In this document: positions 61,801 through 64,000 of the stretch, one piece after another
How positions within the stretch are numbered: position 1 is the stretch's first letter
Layout: each line of letters begins with the position of its first letter
Origin: Symbiodinium microadriaticum
Taxonomy: Eukaryota; Sar; Dinophyceae; Suessiales; Symbiodiniaceae
DNA length: 64,000 nucleotides
NCBI GenBank assembly: GCA_001939145.1
Contig: LSRX01000846.1
Coordinates: 1 to 64,000, forward strand
Direction of reading: 5' to 3'
The notes under the pieces: model-generated
Databases searched by the model: none
What the model was told of the DNA's origin: nothing
Seen by the model: the letters and a program-made list of their open reading frames with translations, nothing else
Translations under genes and position numbers: made by a program

Positions 61801-62954
61801 TGGCTATCTAAGTTATGTGCTATCACTATATTAGGGAACCCTGGCTTCGATCTTAGTAGAGGACTTTGATGCTCGAGCTGGAAGACGCTTCAGTCGATGA
61901 AAAGTCTTGCGGTCCACGGCTTCGGCTATCGACCGTTTCTGGGTCTCCTTGACGTTTAGGGTTTAGGGTTCAAACCCTAGGGTTCAGGGGTGTAGGGAGT
62001 GTAGGGGTTTCAGGGTTTGACGTGGGTCTTTCTATATCTTGTCTGGCCGTTTGCTCTAGGCACTGACGAGCTTGAGCTTCTGCAGCACGCAGAGACGAAC
62101 ATACTACAGCTATGGCGTCGGAGAGTCTGATGGGATTGCCACGAAGCTCCACTCTAGAATCCACAAAGCTGCATGCAAGTTCTTTGTCCCAAATCATCCC
62201 TAAATCCCAATCCTTCTCAACCCTAGTTAAACCCCAAACTGTAACCCTAAAACCTTCACTTGCAGGCAAGGGGCTAGACAGCGCGGGTCCGACGACAGCG
62301 TCGAATATGGCCTACACCGAGCGAGTGCCAGTCCGCTTTTTTGAGTCCGGTGCTCATGATTACATGGTTGGAGTGGGTGGGTTTAGGGTTTAGGGTTTAG
62401 GGTTTAGGGTTTAGGTGTCTTATGTTCAGTTCAGCTGTGAAGCGGCAGTCGTAGGCACAGCAGTGTCACTGTACCTAGCCGCGAGCTCTGCCCTGTCCGC
62501 GGACTCAAACATGTAAGAACACTGCCAACGAGACAAGACATCGGCCAAGTGGCATCAGCAACAAGAAGCGCCTGAAAGCATTAGATGACTACTCACTGTT
62601 GTGCGTCGATGTTAGCAGCCTCCGAATGTAATTCAAGTTAGGATTCTATAAAATTCTCAGAGGCGTTCAGAAGGACCACGAGCCGAATCAGCGGATCCCC
62701 GCTTGGGAAGCTGCGTTTGGGATTTAGGGCTTTAGGGCTTTAGGGTCTAGGATTTAGGGATCTAGGGTTTAGGGCTTCCGGGCCGCTTTAGGGTTCCACG
62801 TTGCCAAGGCCTCTTCTTTTGGGTCAGAGAAGGGTCTGAGTAGGCGAATGCCCTGTCAAAGCGACATCTAAACGGTTTAACGTATGAGACATAAGCCTTT
62901 GAGCAGGAAATGAGCCTGGCAGAGTAGACGTCGGATGGCAAGGTCACCTGGGCC
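61196..62954. other. no gene supported
   Basis: Holds a family-12-like element (about 61500-61620), TTTAGGG tracts at 61950-61975, 62375-62415 and 62715-62790, and overlapping frames on both strands around 61970-62390 that show no motifs. Confidence 0.5.
61763..61798. repeat. (TA)n microsatellite
   Basis: Eighteen TA units. Confidence 0.97.
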
Positions 62955-63299
62955 ATGTTCACGAATCGTCTGGTTGATCCGAGAAAGCACGGGGAAAAGA
63001 CATGCTGCTGGAGATCTCACGTTAAAACGTCAAAGATTTCCGGGAACAAGACTTGGGGATCTGCTTTGGAGTGTTCAGGTCGCCTGCTTCCTCTCAATGC
63101 TGCTAGCACGATCATAGCCACGGTTCTTGCGGTCATTGCACTTGCAGTTCTGATTCCTGCGGTTCTTGTGTTCGTTGGGGCAACGTCCCGATTGGCAAGG
63201 GACATGTTTCTGCTAATGCTGGTGCCCAAAAGGCATGAGACGTACATGGATGTGGCTTGGTCCCCCCGGCTAAACCTCATTGTAGTTATCTGCAATTAA
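62955..63299 (+). CDS. possible membrane-segment ORF
   Basis: 114 codons to TAA. Residues about 51-75 (STIIATVLAVIALAVLIPAV then LVFVG) form a strong predicted membrane helix followed by a basic segment. The hydrophobic run derives from GTTCTTGCGGT-like near-repeats, and an overlapping minus frame exists, so this may be chance. No family recognised. Confidence 0.27.
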   Translation: MFTNRLVDPRKHGEKTCCWRSHVKTSKISGNKTWGSALECSGRLLPLNAASTIIATVLAVIALAVLIPAVLVFVGATSRLARDMFLLMLVPKRHETYMDVAWSPRLNLIVVICN

Positions 63300-63519
63300 A
63301 CTCCATGACAAGACCGCACTTGACTCGGGGGCAGGCTCGCGCGTGCAGCTTCCTTGGATCGAGAATATTCACGGTTTAGGGTTCCGGGTTTAAGGTTTAG
63401 GGTGCAGGTTCGTTAGTCTTGGTCTTTTCCGTCCGGCTCTGATAAGTTGTTGTGAAGGAAGACGAAACAGATCTCGCGGCTGTAATTTGAGCCAAGAAAG
63501 TCCGATAACCGTCACCATG

Positions 63520-64000
63520 AGCAGTCAGCACCATCATCGACATCAACTATCAACAGCATCAATGCTGCCGTCATCATTGTCGTCATCGTCCTTGTCTGCA
63601 TTTATCGCCATCACTCTCACAACTCGACACCAAATCCGAAAGCCTGTCGCCGATGTTGATGTCGGCGATTTAGGTGAACACAGTGTTGATGACAAGACCG
63701 TGGCCGTGATGATGAGGCTGAGGATGACGATGGCCAGGATCATGAGGATGATGAACATGAAGATGGTGATCGTGTTCCGATGTCCATGATAATGATGCTG
63801 TTGATGATGCCGATGTTGATGATGAAGAAGAAGAACAAGATGATGCATATAGGATTAATAAGATGAATAATCTTATGTTCTTGTCGATGATGCTGGTGCT
63901 GCTGCTGCTGCTGCTGCTGGTGATGATGATGATGAAGAAGAAGAAGAACGAGATGATGCACATAAGGAAGAGAAAGATGAATAATCTTATGATGATCTGA
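63520..64000. repeat. GAT/GAA/GCT trinucleotide-rich region
   Basis: Low-complexity triplets with a CTG/GCT run at 63896-63921. A unit of about 110 bp (GATGATGAAGAAGAAGAAC, AAGATGATGCA, GATGAATAATCTTATG) is present twice (63818 onward and 63925 onward). The many frames here are artefacts. Confidence 0.9.

Noticed and set aside
63487-63963. Four overlapping ORFs near the right edge
   Set aside because: Trinucleotide low-complexity sequence; His, Ser or Ile/Phe runs depending on frame.
1-64000. CRISPR array
   Set aside because: The regular repeats (46 bp, 33 bp, 41-codon) have no unique spacers, and the DNA is eukaryotic.
1-64000. Dinoflagellate spliced-leader gene or relic
   Set aside because: I looked for CCATTTTGGCTCAAG-like sequence and saw none convincing; an exact search would be needed.
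1-64000. Strict rule that TTTAGGG orientation follows gene strand
   Set aside because: It holds for the plus islands at 8.5, 13.5, 18 and 40 kb and for the minus gene at 11 kb, but the minus island at 36.7 kb and the ankyrin-like reading at 46.2 kb lie beside plus-oriented tracts, so it is only a tendency.

Overview
This window is nuclear DNA of a eukaryote, most probably a dinoflagellate, perhaps a Symbiodiniaceae relative. Three things point there: plant/alveolate-type TTTAGGG telomere-like repeats scattered everywhere and in both orientations; multi-copy genes built from a ubiquitin-like head and perfect 41-residue RCC1-like repeats, a pattern I associate with dinoflagellate proteomes; and small exons with AG|G acceptors. 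The species is not determinable from the sequence alone. There are no operons, no ribosome binding sites and no recognisable tRNA, rRNA or CRISPR.

Genes. The three clear genes all lie on the minus strand and are intronless: Ubl-RCC1 genes at 28597-29946 (9 repeats), 38296-39402 (7 repeats, then an in-frame TAG and a readable eighth repeat) and 57942-59420 (10 repeats). The first and third belong to a diverged 2.2-2.4 kb segmental duplication (28347-30507 and 57583-59990). At the left edge, 1-2903 carries exons of one or two minus-strand genes: an acidic, coiled-coil-like protein running off the window and a small basic protein. Elsewhere coding sequence is visible only as short exon-like islands with plausible splice sites and matching phases: 4503-4798 (-), 8486-8674 (+), 10985-11483 (-), 13543-13625 (+), 17069-17193 (+), 17983-18495 (+), 18800-19312 (-), 22782-22862 (+), 35666-35756 (-), 37095-37203 (+) and 39977-40196 (+). 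None has a recognised product. All spliced models are hand-read and need transcript support.

Repeats. The rest is a mixture of (i) degenerate TTTAGGG/CCCTAAA tracts of 50-250 bp, some grown into 33-50 bp satellites; (ii) at least sixteen families of 75-200 bp palindromic elements, many beginning TAC and ending GTA, so probably TA-flanked non-autonomous DNA elements (MITE-like or introner-like); and (iii) microsatellites. Several palindromic elements have TTTAGGG arrays inside them, and several TTTAGGG tracts sit exactly between phase-compatible exons with GT at the start and AG at the end. The most interesting hypothesis here is therefore that telomere-like DNA is being inserted or amplified at internal sites and some of it is spliced out as introns.

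Assembly. 46466-47448 is a run of 983 N. The 3,525 bases before it (42941-46465) reappear, apparently identical, immediately after it (47449-50973), which looks like two overlapping contig ends that were never merged. The real locus is probably about 4.5 kb shorter, and everything annotated in the second copy is a duplicate of the first.
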